Below, one piece after another: positions 49,996-59,161 of a DNA stretch of 64,000 nucleotides. The notes under the pieces were generated by a model, which saw only the letters and a list, made by a program, of their open reading frames with translations, made no database searches and was not told the origin of the DNA. The translations under genes were made by a program, and so were the position numbers. The stretch's first letter is position 1. Each line of letters opens with the position of its first letter. The stretch comes from Ancylobacter vacuolatus (GTDB lineage Bacteria; Pseudomonadota; Alphaproteobacteria; Rhizobiales; Xanthobacteraceae): NCBI RefSeq assembly GCF_030813595.1, contig NZ_JAUSUH010000009.1, forward strand, positions 1 to 64,000, in the 5' to 3' direction.

Positions 49996-50919
49996 TCAGG
50001 GAAAGTCCTTTATCAGCGCGTCCGCCCGCATCCGCCGGCGCGAACGCGATTCGCTGTAGAGCAGGAACAGGCCCGCCGCGGTGATGATGGCGGCGCCCAG
50101 CAGGGTGCGCTCATTCGGCACGTCGCCGAACACCAGCAGGCCGAAGCCGATGCCCCATAGCAGCAGCGAATATTGGAACGGGGCGAGCACGCTGACCGGG
50201 GTGAGCTTGACCGAGCGGCTGATCATGAGATGCGCCAGGCAAGCGACGATGCCAAGCAGCAGCAACAGGCCGACATCGACGACACTCGGCGGCGTCCACT
50301 GAAAGGCGGCGAACACCCCGCCGCCGACAAGCGCGCCCAGCGCCTGCAGCGTGGCCAGGGCAGTGTCGCTGGTCTTCACCAGCACCTTGTTCATCATCAG
50401 GGCGCCGGCATAGCAGAAGCTGCCGGCGAGCGCGTAGAGGATGCCCGGCGAGTACACCGTGACGGACGGGCCGAGCGCGATCACCACGCCGGCAAACCCG
50501 GCGAGAATGGCCAGCCAGCGGCGCCAGCCGACCCCGCCTCCCGGCAGGAAGCTGGACATGGCGGCGACATAGATCGGGCCGGCCATGTAGAAGGTGAAGA
50601 CATCGGCCAGCGGGAGATAGGCGACAGCGGCGTAGAACAGGGCGGTATCGCCCGTCGCCACGCCGACCCGCACGAGCTGCAGCCAGGGGCGATCGATCCG
50701 CCCGACGCTGCGCCCCGCCCACAGCATGGGCCCCAGCACCAGGAAGGCGCCGATGGAGCGGATCGCCAAGACCTGGCTGACCGCGAAGGTGCCGACCAGG
50801 ATCTTCCCCATGGTGTCGTTGAGGGCGAAGAAGAAATTGCCCAGCACCATGAAGATGATGCCGATCCAGAACGCGTGGGCGTTGGCGGGGCTTATCAGGC
50901 GGTTGAACAGGGACAGCAT
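49996..50919 (-). CDS. EamA/DMT-family membrane transporter
   Basis: The 307-residue membrane protein has ten predicted helices in two EamA repeats, for example FWIGIIFMVLGNFFFALND and GILYALAGSFCYAGALMMNK. DMT proteins often export amino acids or metabolites. It is co-directional with the proC-like gene, 37 bases upstream, and probably shares its promoter at site G. Its 3' end converges on the twin-motif gene B with only 11 bases between. Confidence 0.88.
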   Translation of the reverse strand: MLSLFNRLISPANAHAFWIGIIFMVLGNFFFALNDTMGKILVGTFAVSQVLAIRSIGAFLVLGPMLWAGRSVGRIDRPWLQLVRVGVATGDTALFYAAVAYLPLADVFTFYMAGPIYVAAMSSFLPGGGVGWRRWLAILAGFAGVVIALGPSVTVYSPGILYALAGSFCYAGALMMNKVLVKTSDTALATLQALGALVGGGVFAAFQWTPPSVVDVGLLLLLGIVACLAHLMISRSVKLTPVSVLAPFQYSLLLWGIGFGLLVFGDVPNERTLLGAAIITAAGLFLLYSESRSRRRMRADALIKDFP

Positions 50920-50956
50920 GGACCGCCAGGGGGCGAGGGGTCGAGGGAGGAGAGAG

Positions 50957-51793
50957 CTACACCGGCCCTTGGCCGCCGCCAAGCTCCGCCGAGCGGCGAC
51001 GCGCGGCACCGACGGCGCGGGCGATGACCGGGTCCATGCCGGAAGGCCCCATCAGCTCGGCAAGCGCGGCAGCGGTCGTGCCGTTGGGGCTGGTGACCTG
51101 CCGGCGCAGGGTTGCCGGATCGGTGTCGCCCTCGCGGGCCAACCGGCCGGCACCATAGACCGTCTGCAGCGCCAGCTCGCGGGCGAGATCGCCGGGCAGG
51201 CCTTCGGCAATGCCGGCGCGCTCCAGGCAATCGATGACGTGGAAGACATAGGCCGGGCCGGAGCCCGAAACCGCGGTGACGGCGTCCATCAAGGCCTCGT
51301 CCTCGATGAAACGGACGCGCCCGGTGGCGCAGAGCAGGCGCTGGGCCAGCGCGCGCTGGGCCGGCGAGGTCTGGCCATTCGCCACGCAGACCATCATGCC
51401 GGCGCCAATGGCGGCCGGTGTATTGGGCATGCAGCGGATGAGCGAGGCGCGAGCTCCAACAGCCGCTTCCATGCGCCCCAGCCCCACGCCCGCCGCCACG
51501 GAAATGACCAGCGCTCCGCTCTCCGCGAAGCGCCTGACCTCAGGCAGAACGGTGTCCATCTGCTGTGGCTTCACCGCCAGCACCACGACATCGGGTGTGG
51601 GCAGGGTGGAAATAGCGGGCAATTCGGCCGAGGTCGTCGCACCGGCCGATGCGGCGCGGTCGCGCAGCGTCGCGGACGGCTCGACCACCTGCACGCCGAT
51701 CGCCTCCGCGCCGGTCAGCCAGCCGGCGGCCAGGGCGTAGCCCATATTGCCGCAGCCAATGAGAAGGACATGAACCTTCGCTCGTGCTGTCAC
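50957..51793 (-). CDS. proC: Pyrroline-5-carboxylate reductase-like protein
   Basis: The 278-residue protein has the NAD(P) loop LIGCGNMGYALAAGW, VVLAVKPQQM, IRCMPNTPAAIGAGM and the dimerisation/active-site region DAVTAVSGSGPAYVFHVID. These fit ProC, which reduces cyclic imines such as pyrroline-5-carboxylate. Its location inside the regulon suggests a catabolic cyclic-imine substrate rather than, or besides, proline synthesis. The start is GTG 51793 because GGAGG lies five bases upstream; the GTG at 51808 has none. Operator G lies about 30 bases upstream. Confidence 0.88.
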   Translation of the reverse strand: MTARAKVHVLLIGCGNMGYALAAGWLTGAEAIGVQVVEPSATLRDRAASAGATTSAELPAISTLPTPDVVVLAVKPQQMDTVLPEVRRFAESGALVISVAAGVGLGRMEAAVGARASLIRCMPNTPAAIGAGMMVCVANGQTSPAQRALAQRLLCATGRVRFIEDEALMDAVTAVSGSGPAYVFHVIDCLERAGIAEGLPGDLARELALQTVYGAGRLAREGDTDPATLRRQVTSPNGTTAAALAELMGPSGMDPVIARAVGAARRRSAELGGGQGPV

Positions 51794-51822
51794 GCCAGCC
51801 TCCGCCACACATCATCTTGATA

Positions 51823-51837
51823 TTTGTTATAACATTT
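51823..51837. promoter_or_regulatory. Candidate GntR operator G (proC-eamA operon)
   Basis: TTTGTTATAACATTT contains the perfect palindrome TGTTATAACA, the best-formed of the seven sites. It is about 30 bases upstream of the proC-like start and 260 bases from the divergent RND adaptor gene. Confidence 0.65.
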
Positions 51838-52099
51838 GGTCGCCAGTGGCGAGGTGTATTTTGCCGGAGTGAGACGGCGGGACGGGCGGACCGACATCGC
51901 CAAGCCTGGCGCGCCCCATGCGGCTGGTGCCGCCACGCCCTGCCAGGTCCGTCGCCACGCGCATCGCGTCGCGACGACGAATCATTCTTGGGGACACTAC
52001 GGATGTCATTGTAATACCGCATAGGGGAGATGAGTCGGATATCGTATGCGGCCTGGCCGGCATCTGCCGATGCGTGCGGCTGCGGAAGGATCTGCTTGG
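51838..52099. other. Divergent intergenic region, proC side to RND adaptor
   Basis: This should contain the promoter of the plus-strand RND operon. I see no other gene or clear operator between operator G and the adaptor start. Confidence 0.35.
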
Positions 52100-53314
52100 A
52101 TGGAACAGGGATGTGCCCCTTCGTGCCGGTGGGCCCGCCTGCTGGGCGGCACCGCCATGGCCCTCCTGCTCGTCGGCTGCAACGAGCCGAACACCTTCGC
52201 CGCGCCCCCGCCGGCCAAGGTCACGGTCGCGACGCCGACCCAGGCGCCAGTGACGCTCTATGCCGAGTTCACCGGCAAGACCGCCCCCTCGCTGGAGGTG
52301 AATCTCGACGCGCGCGTCCAAGGCTATCTCACCCGCCTCGGCTATCGCGACGGCGAGGCGGTGCGCAAGGACCAGGTGCTGTTCGAGATCGAGCCGGACC
52401 AGTACCGCGACCAGGTGGCGCTGCAGGAGGCGGAACTCACCATCGCCCAGGCCAAGGCGGCCAATGCGCAGACCGAATTCGACCGCCAGTCCGACCTCGG
52501 CCAGAAGCAGGTGTCGAGCCAGCGCAGCGTCGACGACGCCCGCGCCACGCTCGACGCCGCCAAGGGGCAGGTGGCGGCGGACGAGGCCAGCCTCGCCCTC
52601 GCGCGGCTGACGCTGAGCTACACCACGATCCGCGCGCCCTTTGACGGGGTGGTGACGCGCCATCTTGTCGATGTCGGATCGCTGGTCGGCTCCTCCGGCC
52701 CAACCAAGCTGGCCAGCATCCTTCGGGTCGATCCGCTGCATGTCTATTTCAACATGAGCGAGCAGCAGCAGATCGCCATGCGCGATGCGCTGGCGGCGCA
52801 GGGCAAGACGCTGCGCGATGTCCGCGAGAGCCGGGTCGAGCCGCCGGTCGACATCGCCCTCGCCGGGGATGCGACCTACACCTATGCCGGCCGGATCGAC
52901 TACATCGCCCCGCAGCTCGATGGCGCCACCGGCACGCTGCAAATGCGCGCCACGCTGCACAACAAGGATGTGGAGCTGATCCCGGGCCAGTTCGTGCGGG
53001 TGCGGGTGCCGATCGGCAAGATCGAGACGGCGCTGCTCGTCGACGACACGGCGGTTCAGGCCAACCAGGCCGGCAGCTATGTGATGGTCGTCGGCACCGA
53101 CAATCTGGTGGAGCAGCGCGCCGTCACCACCGGCCCGGTCGAGGGACAGCTGCGCGTCATCACCAAGGGCCTGAACGCCGACGACAAGGTCGTCATCGGT
53201 GCGCTCCAGCGTGCCGTTTCCGGCAAGAGCGTGACGCCAATTGCCGGCGCCATGGCCGCTCTCCCGCAGGCCTCTCCTGCATCGACGACCGCGAGTGCCC
53301 CGAAGGCTCCCTGA
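52100..53314 (+). CDS. RND efflux periplasmic adaptor lipoprotein (second system)
   Basis: The 404-residue MexA/AcrA-type adaptor has lipobox LLLVGC (Cys27), the helical hairpin (ELTIAQAKAANAQTEFDRQ and flanks), TTIRAPFDGVVTRHLVDVG in the lipoyl-like half, and the beta-barrel. ATG 52100 has GGAAGGA upstream and gives a normal lipoprotein leader. It resembles the adaptor at 22842 (both begin the mature part with a Pro-rich, TVA-containing stretch), so the two RND systems are paralogous. Confidence 0.92.
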   Translation: MEQGCAPSCRWARLLGGTAMALLLVGCNEPNTFAAPPPAKVTVATPTQAPVTLYAEFTGKTAPSLEVNLDARVQGYLTRLGYRDGEAVRKDQVLFEIEPDQYRDQVALQEAELTIAQAKAANAQTEFDRQSDLGQKQVSSQRSVDDARATLDAAKGQVAADEASLALARLTLSYTTIRAPFDGVVTRHLVDVGSLVGSSGPTKLASILRVDPLHVYFNMSEQQQIAMRDALAAQGKTLRDVRESRVEPPVDIALAGDATYTYAGRIDYIAPQLDGATGTLQMRATLHNKDVELIPGQFVRVRVPIGKIETALLVDDTAVQANQAGSYVMVVGTDNLVEQRAVTTGPVEGQLRVITKGLNADDKVVIGALQRAVSGKSVTPIAGAMAALPQASPASTTASAPKAP

Positions 53315-53339
53315 CACCCGGCAGTTCCGAGGCGGACCC

Positions 53340-56300
53340 ATGCTTTCGCGCTTCTTCATCGAACGGCCGGTGCTCTCCAACACGCTGGCCCTGCTCATCG
53401 TGCTGCTGGGCGCCTTGTCGCTCACCAGCCTTCCCGTCTCGCAATATCCCGATGTGGTGCCGCCCACCGTCTCGGTGACCGCGACCTATCCCGGCGCCAG
53501 CGCGCGCACAGTGATGGACACGGTGGCGCTGCCGATCGAGCAGCAGGTCAACGGCGTCGAGGGCATGATCTACATGCAGTCGACCAGCGGCAATGACGGC
53601 TCCTATTCGTTGGTCATCACCTTCGACATCGGCACCGACCCCGATATGGCGCAGGTGCTGGTGCAGAACCGCGTCTCGCTCGCCACCGCGCAGCTGCCGA
53701 GCGCGGTCTCGACCCAGGGACTGAACGTCCAGAAGAAGTCGACCTCGATCCTGCAATTCGTGAATCTCTATTCCCAGGACGGGCGCTACGACAATCTGTT
53801 CCTCGCCAACTACGCCTCGATCAGCCTGGAGAACGAGCTGGCGCGGCTGCCGGGCGTGGGCTCCGTCACCGTGCTCGGCTCCGGCAGCTACGCCATGCGG
53901 ATCTGGCTCGACCCTGAGCGGTTGCAGACCTATGGCCTGACGCCGGCGGATGTTTCCGCCGCCATCCAGCAGCAGAGCACGCAGGTCACGGCCGGCATGG
54001 TCGGTGCGCCGCCGACGCCGGCCGCGGTGAATTTCCAGTATGTCATCAACGTCACCGGCCGCTTCAGCGAGGCGAAGGACTTCGAGAATATCGTCGTCAA
54101 GGTGGCGGATGAGGGCGGCGGCCGGATCGTGCGCGTGGGCGATATCGGGCGCGTCGAACTCGGCGCCGCCACCTATGGGCACACCGCGACGCTGGACGGC
54201 AAGCCCTCCGCCGCGATCGCCATCTCGCAGCTCACCGGCGCCAATGCCCTCACCGTGGCGGACGAGGTGAACGCCAAGATGGCCGAGCTCGCCGCCGCCT
54301 TCCCGGCGGGGCTGGAGTACAAGGTCTCGTTCGACAGCACCAAATTCGTCACTGCCTCGGTGGACGAGGTCTATGAGACGCTGGTCATCGCCGCGCTGCT
54401 GGTGCTCGCGGTCATTCTCATCTTCCTGCAGGACTGGCGGGCGATGCTGGTGCCGGCGACCACGGTGCCGGTCACCATCGTCGGCGCCTTCGCCGCCATG
54501 TACCTGCTCGGCTACACCATCAACACCACCAGCCTGTTCGCCCTGGTTCTGGCGATCGGCATCGTGGTGGACGACGCCATCGTCATCGTCGAGGGCGTGT
54601 CGCGCCACATGGAGGCCGGCCTGTCGAGCCGCGAGGCCTCGATCAAGGCGATGTCGGAACTCACAGGCCCGATCATCGGCATCACGCTGGTGCTGATGGC
54701 GGTGTTCCTGCCGGCGGCGATGATGTCCGGCCTCACCGGCAAGATGTACCAGCAGTTCGCGCTGGTCATCGCCGCCACGGCGCTCATCTCGGCGGTCAAC
54801 GCGATGACGCTGAAGCCGACCCAGTGCGCGCTCTGGCTGCGCCCGGCGACGCCGCCCGCCCAGCGCAACCTCCTCTACCGCGCTTTCAACGCCGGCTATG
54901 GAGGCGTCGAGACGCTCTATGTCGCACTGGTGCGCCGCCTCGTGCGCTTTGCCGTGCTGACCAGCCTTGTCGGGCTCGGCCTCATCGGCCTTGCCTTCTA
55001 CGGCCTGTCGCAGGTGCCGACCGCCTTCCTGCCGAGCGAGGACCAGGGCTATTTCATCGTCAGCCTGAACCTGCCGGACTCCGCCTCCGCCGCCCGCACC
55101 GAGGCGGTGGTGGCCAGCGCGGTCGAGAAGATCCGCTCGCTCGATGGCATCGACAGCGTGATCGGCGTCTCCGGCATTTCCCCGCTCGACAACAACGCCA
55201 CGCTCTACAACACCGGCATGCTCTATGTGGTGCTGAAGGACTGGAGCGAGCGCAAGACCACCGCGCTCAGCGCCACCAGCATCGGCGGCAAGGCGCGCGC
55301 GGCCCTCGACGATCTCGGCACCGCCGAGGCGATGGTGATGATGCCGCCGCCGATACAGGGCATCGGCAACTCCTCTGGCTTCGCCATGATGGTGGAGATG
55401 AAGGAGGGCGGCTCGGACTTCTCCGCCCTGCAGAACGCCGCCAATGACGTCGTCGAGGCCGCCGCCACCCAGACCAGCCTGTCCCATGTCGCGACCAATT
55501 TCCGCGGCAAGGTCAAGCAGCTGCGGCTGGAGGTGGACCGGGTGAAGGCGGAGACCTACGGGCTCACCGTCAGCCAGGTGTTCTCGGCGCTGGAGGCCTA
55601 TGTCGGCTCGTCCTATGTCAACCAGTTCACGCGGTTCAACACCGTGTTCCAGGTCTATGTGCAGGCGGACGCGCCGTTCCGCCTGCAGCCGGGCGACATC
55701 CTCAATCTCAAGGTAAAGGGCGCCAATGGCGAGATGGTCGCGCTCGGCCAGGTCGCGCGCTTCGTCGACGAGGTCGGCCCGCCGCTGATCACCCTGTACA
55801 ATCTCTACCCGGCGGCACAGATCACCGGCAGCCCGGCCACGGGCTTCAGTTCCGGCCAGGCGATGACGCTGATGGACCAGGTCGCCGCCTACTCCCTGCC
55901 CCCCTCCATGGGCACGGCATGGACCGGCATGTCCTATCAGGAACGTCTGGTCGGCAACCAGATCTACTTCGTCTTCGCCGTGGCGCTGGTGCTGGTCTAT
56001 TTCGTGCTGTCCGGCCAGTATGAAAGCTGGCTGCAACCGCTGGCGGTCATCCTCGCCGTCCCGCTCACGCTGCTCGGCACCGTGGCGGCGCTGGAGATCA
56101 CCGGCCTGCCGAATGACCTCTACACCCAGATCGGCATCGTGCTGCTCATCGCGCTGGCGGCCAAGAACGCCATCCTCATCGTGGAATATGCCCGCGAGAA
56201 GCGAATGGCGGGAATGGACATCGGCGAGGCCGCCATCGAGGCGGCGCGCCTGCGCTTCCGGCCGATCCTGATGACGTCCTTCGCCTTCATCTTCGGCATG

Positions 56301-56498
56301 CTGCCGCTGGTGTTCGCCTCCGGGGCGGGCGCCGGCGCGCGCGTGTCGCTCGGCATCGCCGTGGTGAGCGGCATGCTGGCGTCCACCGGGCTCGCGGTGC
56401 TGTTCGTCCCGGCCTTCTTCACCGTGCTGGAACGGCTGCGGGGCAAGCCCGTCACCCAGGGCGCCGGAGAGGCGCACAGGGCGATAGGGAACACCTAG
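53340..56498 (+). CDS. RND-family efflux pump, inner-membrane transporter (second system)
   Basis: The 1,052-residue AcrB/MexB-type pump starts MLSRFFIERPVLSNTLALL and has AIGIVVDDAIVIVEGVSRHME with the paired proton-relay aspartates near residue 405. ATG 53340 follows GAGG by eight bases and lies 25 bases after the adaptor stop. No outer-membrane channel gene follows. A long open frame on the opposite strand (53193-56477) is an antisense shadow. Confidence 0.95.
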   Translation: MLSRFFIERPVLSNTLALLIVLLGALSLTSLPVSQYPDVVPPTVSVTATYPGASARTVMDTVALPIEQQVNGVEGMIYMQSTSGNDGSYSLVITFDIGTDPDMAQVLVQNRVSLATAQLPSAVSTQGLNVQKKSTSILQFVNLYSQDGRYDNLFLANYASISLENELARLPGVGSVTVLGSGSYAMRIWLDPERLQTYGLTPADVSAAIQQQSTQVTAGMVGAPPTPAAVNFQYVINVTGRFSEAKDFENIVVKVADEGGGRIVRVGDIGRVELGAATYGHTATLDGKPSAAIAISQLTGANALTVADEVNAKMAELAAAFPAGLEYKVSFDSTKFVTASVDEVYETLVIAALLVLAVILIFLQDWRAMLVPATTVPVTIVGAFAAMYLLGYTINTTSLFALVLAIGIVVDDAIVIVEGVSRHMEAGLSSREASIKAMSELTGPIIGITLVLMAVFLPAAMMSGLTGKMYQQFALVIAATALISAVNAMTLKPTQCALWLRPATPPAQRNLLYRAFNAGYGGVETLYVALVRRLVRFAVLTSLVGLGLIGLAFYGLSQVPTAFLPSEDQGYFIVSLNLPDSASAARTEAVVASAVEKIRSLDGIDSVIGVSGISPLDNNATLYNTGMLYVVLKDWSERKTTALSATSIGGKARAALDDLGTAEAMVMMPPPIQGIGNSSGFAMMVEMKEGGSDFSALQNAANDVVEAAATQTSLSHVATNFRGKVKQLRLEVDRVKAETYGLTVSQVFSALEAYVGSSYVNQFTRFNTVFQVYVQADAPFRLQPGDILNLKVKGANGEMVALGQVARFVDEVGPPLITLYNLYPAAQITGSPATGFSSGQAMTLMDQVAAYSLPPSMGTAWTGMSYQERLVGNQIYFVFAVALVLVYFVLSGQYESWLQPLAVILAVPLTLLGTVAALEITGLPNDLYTQIGIVLLIALAAKNAILIVEYAREKRMAGMDIGEAAIEAARLRFRPILMTSFAFIFGMLPLVFASGAGAGARVSLGIAVVSGMLASTGLAVLFVPAFFTVLERLRGKPVTQGAGEAHRAIGNT

Positions 56499-56531
56499 AC
56501 TGGCACGCGTCTTCGCTGCCGCCCTTGCGGC

Positions 56532-57689
56532 CTAGTGGCTGCCCCGGCCGTTCAGCGTCACGAACAGCGCGAAGGCGCCGCAGGTGGCGGCGGCGAAGAA
56601 GGCGAGGCCGTGCAGGGTGGTGTCCATGGCGAGGCCCGCCAGAAGCGGCCCGAGCAGCGCGCCGAGGCCCCACATCAGCCCCATGGCGGCATAGATGCCG
56701 ATCAGCTCCGCCCCCTTGAAGCGGCTGCCGACCAGCGTGAGCATGATGGTGTAGATGCCGACAAAGGCGCCGCCCCAGAAGAACAGCAGCGTGTAGGTGG
56801 CGATCTCGTTCTGCAGCGCCAGCGGCCACGCCAGCGCCCCCAGCATCGAGGCCACCGCCAGCGCGACCACCAGCTTCACCCGGTCCACCTTGTCGCCGAG
56901 CCAGCCGATCGGCAGTTGCAGGAGGATGGCGCCGATCATCATGCAGGACATCAGCCGGGTGGCGCCGCTCTCTTCCCAGCCGAGATTGACGGCATAGATG
57001 GCGAGGAAGGAGAGGCCCGCGGTCTCGATCGCCGCGTTCAGCACGACGGCCGAGATCGCGACCGGCGCGAGCCGGATGAAGCGCAGCGGACTGCCCGTGG
57101 CCGGCTCGTCGAACACCGGCGCCTGCACCTTCGGCGAGGCGACAAAACCGGCGGCAAACAGCGCGATGCCGGCCCCGACGAGATAGGGGGTGGAGCCGCT
57201 GGAGCCCACCACGGACAGGATCAGCGGGCCGAGGGCAAACCCAACCGAGAGCGCGGCGGTATAGGCGGCCATGGCGCGGGCACGGGTCGCCTCCGTGCTG
57301 AGGCTGTTGGTCCAGGCCTCGGAGAGCACGAACAGGATCTCCGACGCCATGCCGAGCACCAGACGAAGCGGAAACCACAGCCAGATAAGCGGCATGGCGG
57401 GAAACGCGCTCAGCACCAGCGCCGCGAGCACCAGGGCGATGATGACCAGCCGGCGGATGCCGAAATAGGCGATGATCCGGGGCAGCAGCATGGCGGTGAT
57501 GAGCACGCCGACCGCGTGCATGGCCGCATTGGCCCCGATCAGGGTCTCGCTGAGGCCGCGCGAGGTCAGGTCGAGCGCGATCAGCGCCGCGCTCAGGCTG
57601 TAGGTGAGGCCGAACATCATCGCGGTCGCGATGACGGCGCCACGCGAGAACAGGCCGGCGGGTTGCTCGGCGGAAGGCGTCGACGTCAT
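56532..57689 (-). CDS. Major facilitator superfamily transporter
   Basis: The 385-residue protein has twelve predicted membrane helices, a Gly/Ala-rich profile and a PxxGWLGDKVDR-type loop (QLPIGWLGDKVDRVK) between helices 8 and 9, as in the YcaD-like MFS group. ATG 57689 overlaps the stop of the upstream HdeD-like gene (ATGA), so the two are translationally coupled. Substrate unknown. Confidence 0.88.
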   Translation of the reverse strand: MTSTPSAEQPAGLFSRGAVIATAMMFGLTYSLSAALIALDLTSRGLSETLIGANAAMHAVGVLITAMLLPRIIAYFGIRRLVIIALVLAALVLSAFPAMPLIWLWFPLRLVLGMASEILFVLSEAWTNSLSTEATRARAMAAYTAALSVGFALGPLILSVVGSSGSTPYLVGAGIALFAAGFVASPKVQAPVFDEPATGSPLRFIRLAPVAISAVVLNAAIETAGLSFLAIYAVNLGWEESGATRLMSCMMIGAILLQLPIGWLGDKVDRVKLVVALAVASMLGALAWPLALQNEIATYTLLFFWGGAFVGIYTIMLTLVGSRFKGAELIGIYAAMGLMWGLGALLGPLLAGLAMDTTLHGLAFFAAATCGAFALFVTLNGRGSH

Positions 57690-59020
57690 ATGGAGTTGGC
57701 CTTTCTGCCATCGACCGGGCGGGACCGACCCCACTTCAGAAAGCCAAGCAGGCGCATGCCCCAGGCCACTTCACCTTTTTCGACGATCCGCGCCAGCGTG
57801 CGGGCATAGTCGAGCACCAGCCCCGGGGTCCATGTCGCCGAATGCGCGCGGCTGCGGATCATCGAGGCCACCCATATGTCGGGATTGATCAGCAGCCCGA
57901 GGAGGCGCAGCCAGGGATAACGGCTCGACATCGACCCTTCGAGCGCGGCGTCGAGCGCCTGTGCCACCACCACCGAGCAGTTGCGGTTGGTGAGATTATA
58001 CGTGTCGTCCTGTTTGTATCCGGCCCACAGCGCGCGCAGGCGGCGCGGGTTGTAGTTGTGGAACGCGACATTCGCGTCCGCCGGGCACCACCATTCGGAC
58101 TCGTACTGGTAGGAGGGCTGGAAGCGGCCCTTCAGGTCGTTCTCGCCGCCGGCGCGCAGCGAGGCGATGAAGTCACCGCTGGAGCGCTCCACCTCGAGAG
58201 CGGGGTAATGGCTGATATAGAGATCGGGTGGCATCTCCAGCGCGGCATGGCCGGTCGAGATCACGCCATGGCCGTCCAGCGCCGCGATATAGCGATCGAC
58301 CAGCAGCCGCCGCTCGGGGGCGTAGGCCGAGCCGACCGGCGTCCACACATGGACGATCATCGGCTGGGCCGGCGTCGTGCTCTCCCCGGTCTCGATCAGG
58401 ATCGGCGCGTTGTCGTACCAGCCGCGCCCGGCGAAGATCGGCAAAGCGAGGATGCCCGCTTCGCTTTCCAGCGTGCGGAACATCAGGCCGATCCGCAGCA
58501 TCAGCCACCCCGACACCGCCAGCAGAAGGCTGATGCAGAAGGGGATGTTGCGGGCATGGGGCATCGGCCATTCGGTGATGATGAGCAGCGCGATGCCGAG
58601 TTCGATGGCGCCGAACACCGCCATCATCCGCCAGCCGTGGAAGCGCACCACCAGCGCGGTCGCCATGCGGCAGAGCCCGTCGAGGACGAAGGCGAGGGCG
58701 AACAGGGCCGCGAGCGCCCATTCGGTCGGGATCGGCGGCTCAATGATGAGCAGCCCGACCAGCAGCAGCGCCGCGGCCTTCAGGAACAGCAGCGAGCGCA
58801 TCGCGCCCCGCGCCCGTTCCATGAACACGAACAGCGCAATCAGCCCGTTTAGCACGAAGATCAGGCCGAGCACCTCCTGCATGGCGACCGTCACGCCGTC
58901 CGAGGCATCGATCGCCAGCAGAGCCGACAAGGTGAGAAACACGCCGCCGAGGAGGGCAATGACGTACCATCGCGCCCGGAACGATTCTGCGCCGATCAGA
59001 AGGAAGGAGAGCTTGAGCAT
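57686..59020 (-). CDS. HdeD/DUF308-like membrane protein fused to a permuted papain-fold (DUF4105-like) domain
   Basis: The 444-residue protein has six predicted membrane helices (residues about 18-180) arranged like the HdeD/DUF308 family. The C-terminal soluble domain (about 215-420) has STGHAALEMPPDLYISHYP with His258, then YNLTNRNCSVVVAQAL with Cys348. A His before a Cys in an N-C-[ST] motif is the order expected of permuted papain-like folds such as DUF4105 and YiiX. I infer a thiol hydrolase, perhaps acting on lipid or peptide bonds at the membrane. ATG 59020 is the best start although no clear ribosome site is seen. Confidence 0.7.
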   Translation of the reverse strand: MLKLSFLLIGAESFRARWYVIALLGGVFLTLSALLAIDASDGVTVAMQEVLGLIFVLNGLIALFVFMERARGAMRSLLFLKAAALLLVGLLIIEPPIPTEWALAALFALAFVLDGLCRMATALVVRFHGWRMMAVFGAIELGIALLIITEWPMPHARNIPFCISLLLAVSGWLMLRIGLMFRTLESEAGILALPIFAGRGWYDNAPILIETGESTTPAQPMIVHVWTPVGSAYAPERRLLVDRYIAALDGHGVISTGHAALEMPPDLYISHYPALEVERSSGDFIASLRAGGENDLKGRFQPSYQYESEWWCPADANVAFHNYNPRRLRALWAGYKQDDTYNLTNRNCSVVVAQALDAALEGSMSSRYPWLRLLGLLINPDIWVASMIRSRAHSATWTPGLVLDYARTLARIVEKGEVAWGMRLLGFLKWGRSRPVDGRKANSI

Positions 59021-59116
59021 TGATAAGTGTTGACCGAACCGCGGAGGCGCAAACTGCCATTTTGCAGCCGCGATGGAAAGCGGACGTTTCGGCGCGGCCG
59101 GGCGGCCCGGCCGAGG

Positions 59117-59161
59117 CCTGCCGTCGGAAGGTCTACCGTCAGAAGGCCTGCCCTCAAAAGG
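59117..59161 (+). repeat. Three imperfect 15-bp tandem repeats
   Basis: CCTGCCGTCGGAAGG, TCTACCGTCAGAAGG and CCTGCCCTCAAAAGG follow each other without gaps. They lie between the HdeD-like gene start and the end of the broken monooxygenase gene; the last copy overlaps the pseudogene's stop region. Confidence 0.8.

Noticed and set aside
53193-56477. 1,094-codon minus-strand open frame opposite the second RND pump
   Set aside because: Antisense shadow of a conserved pump gene, with no domain character.
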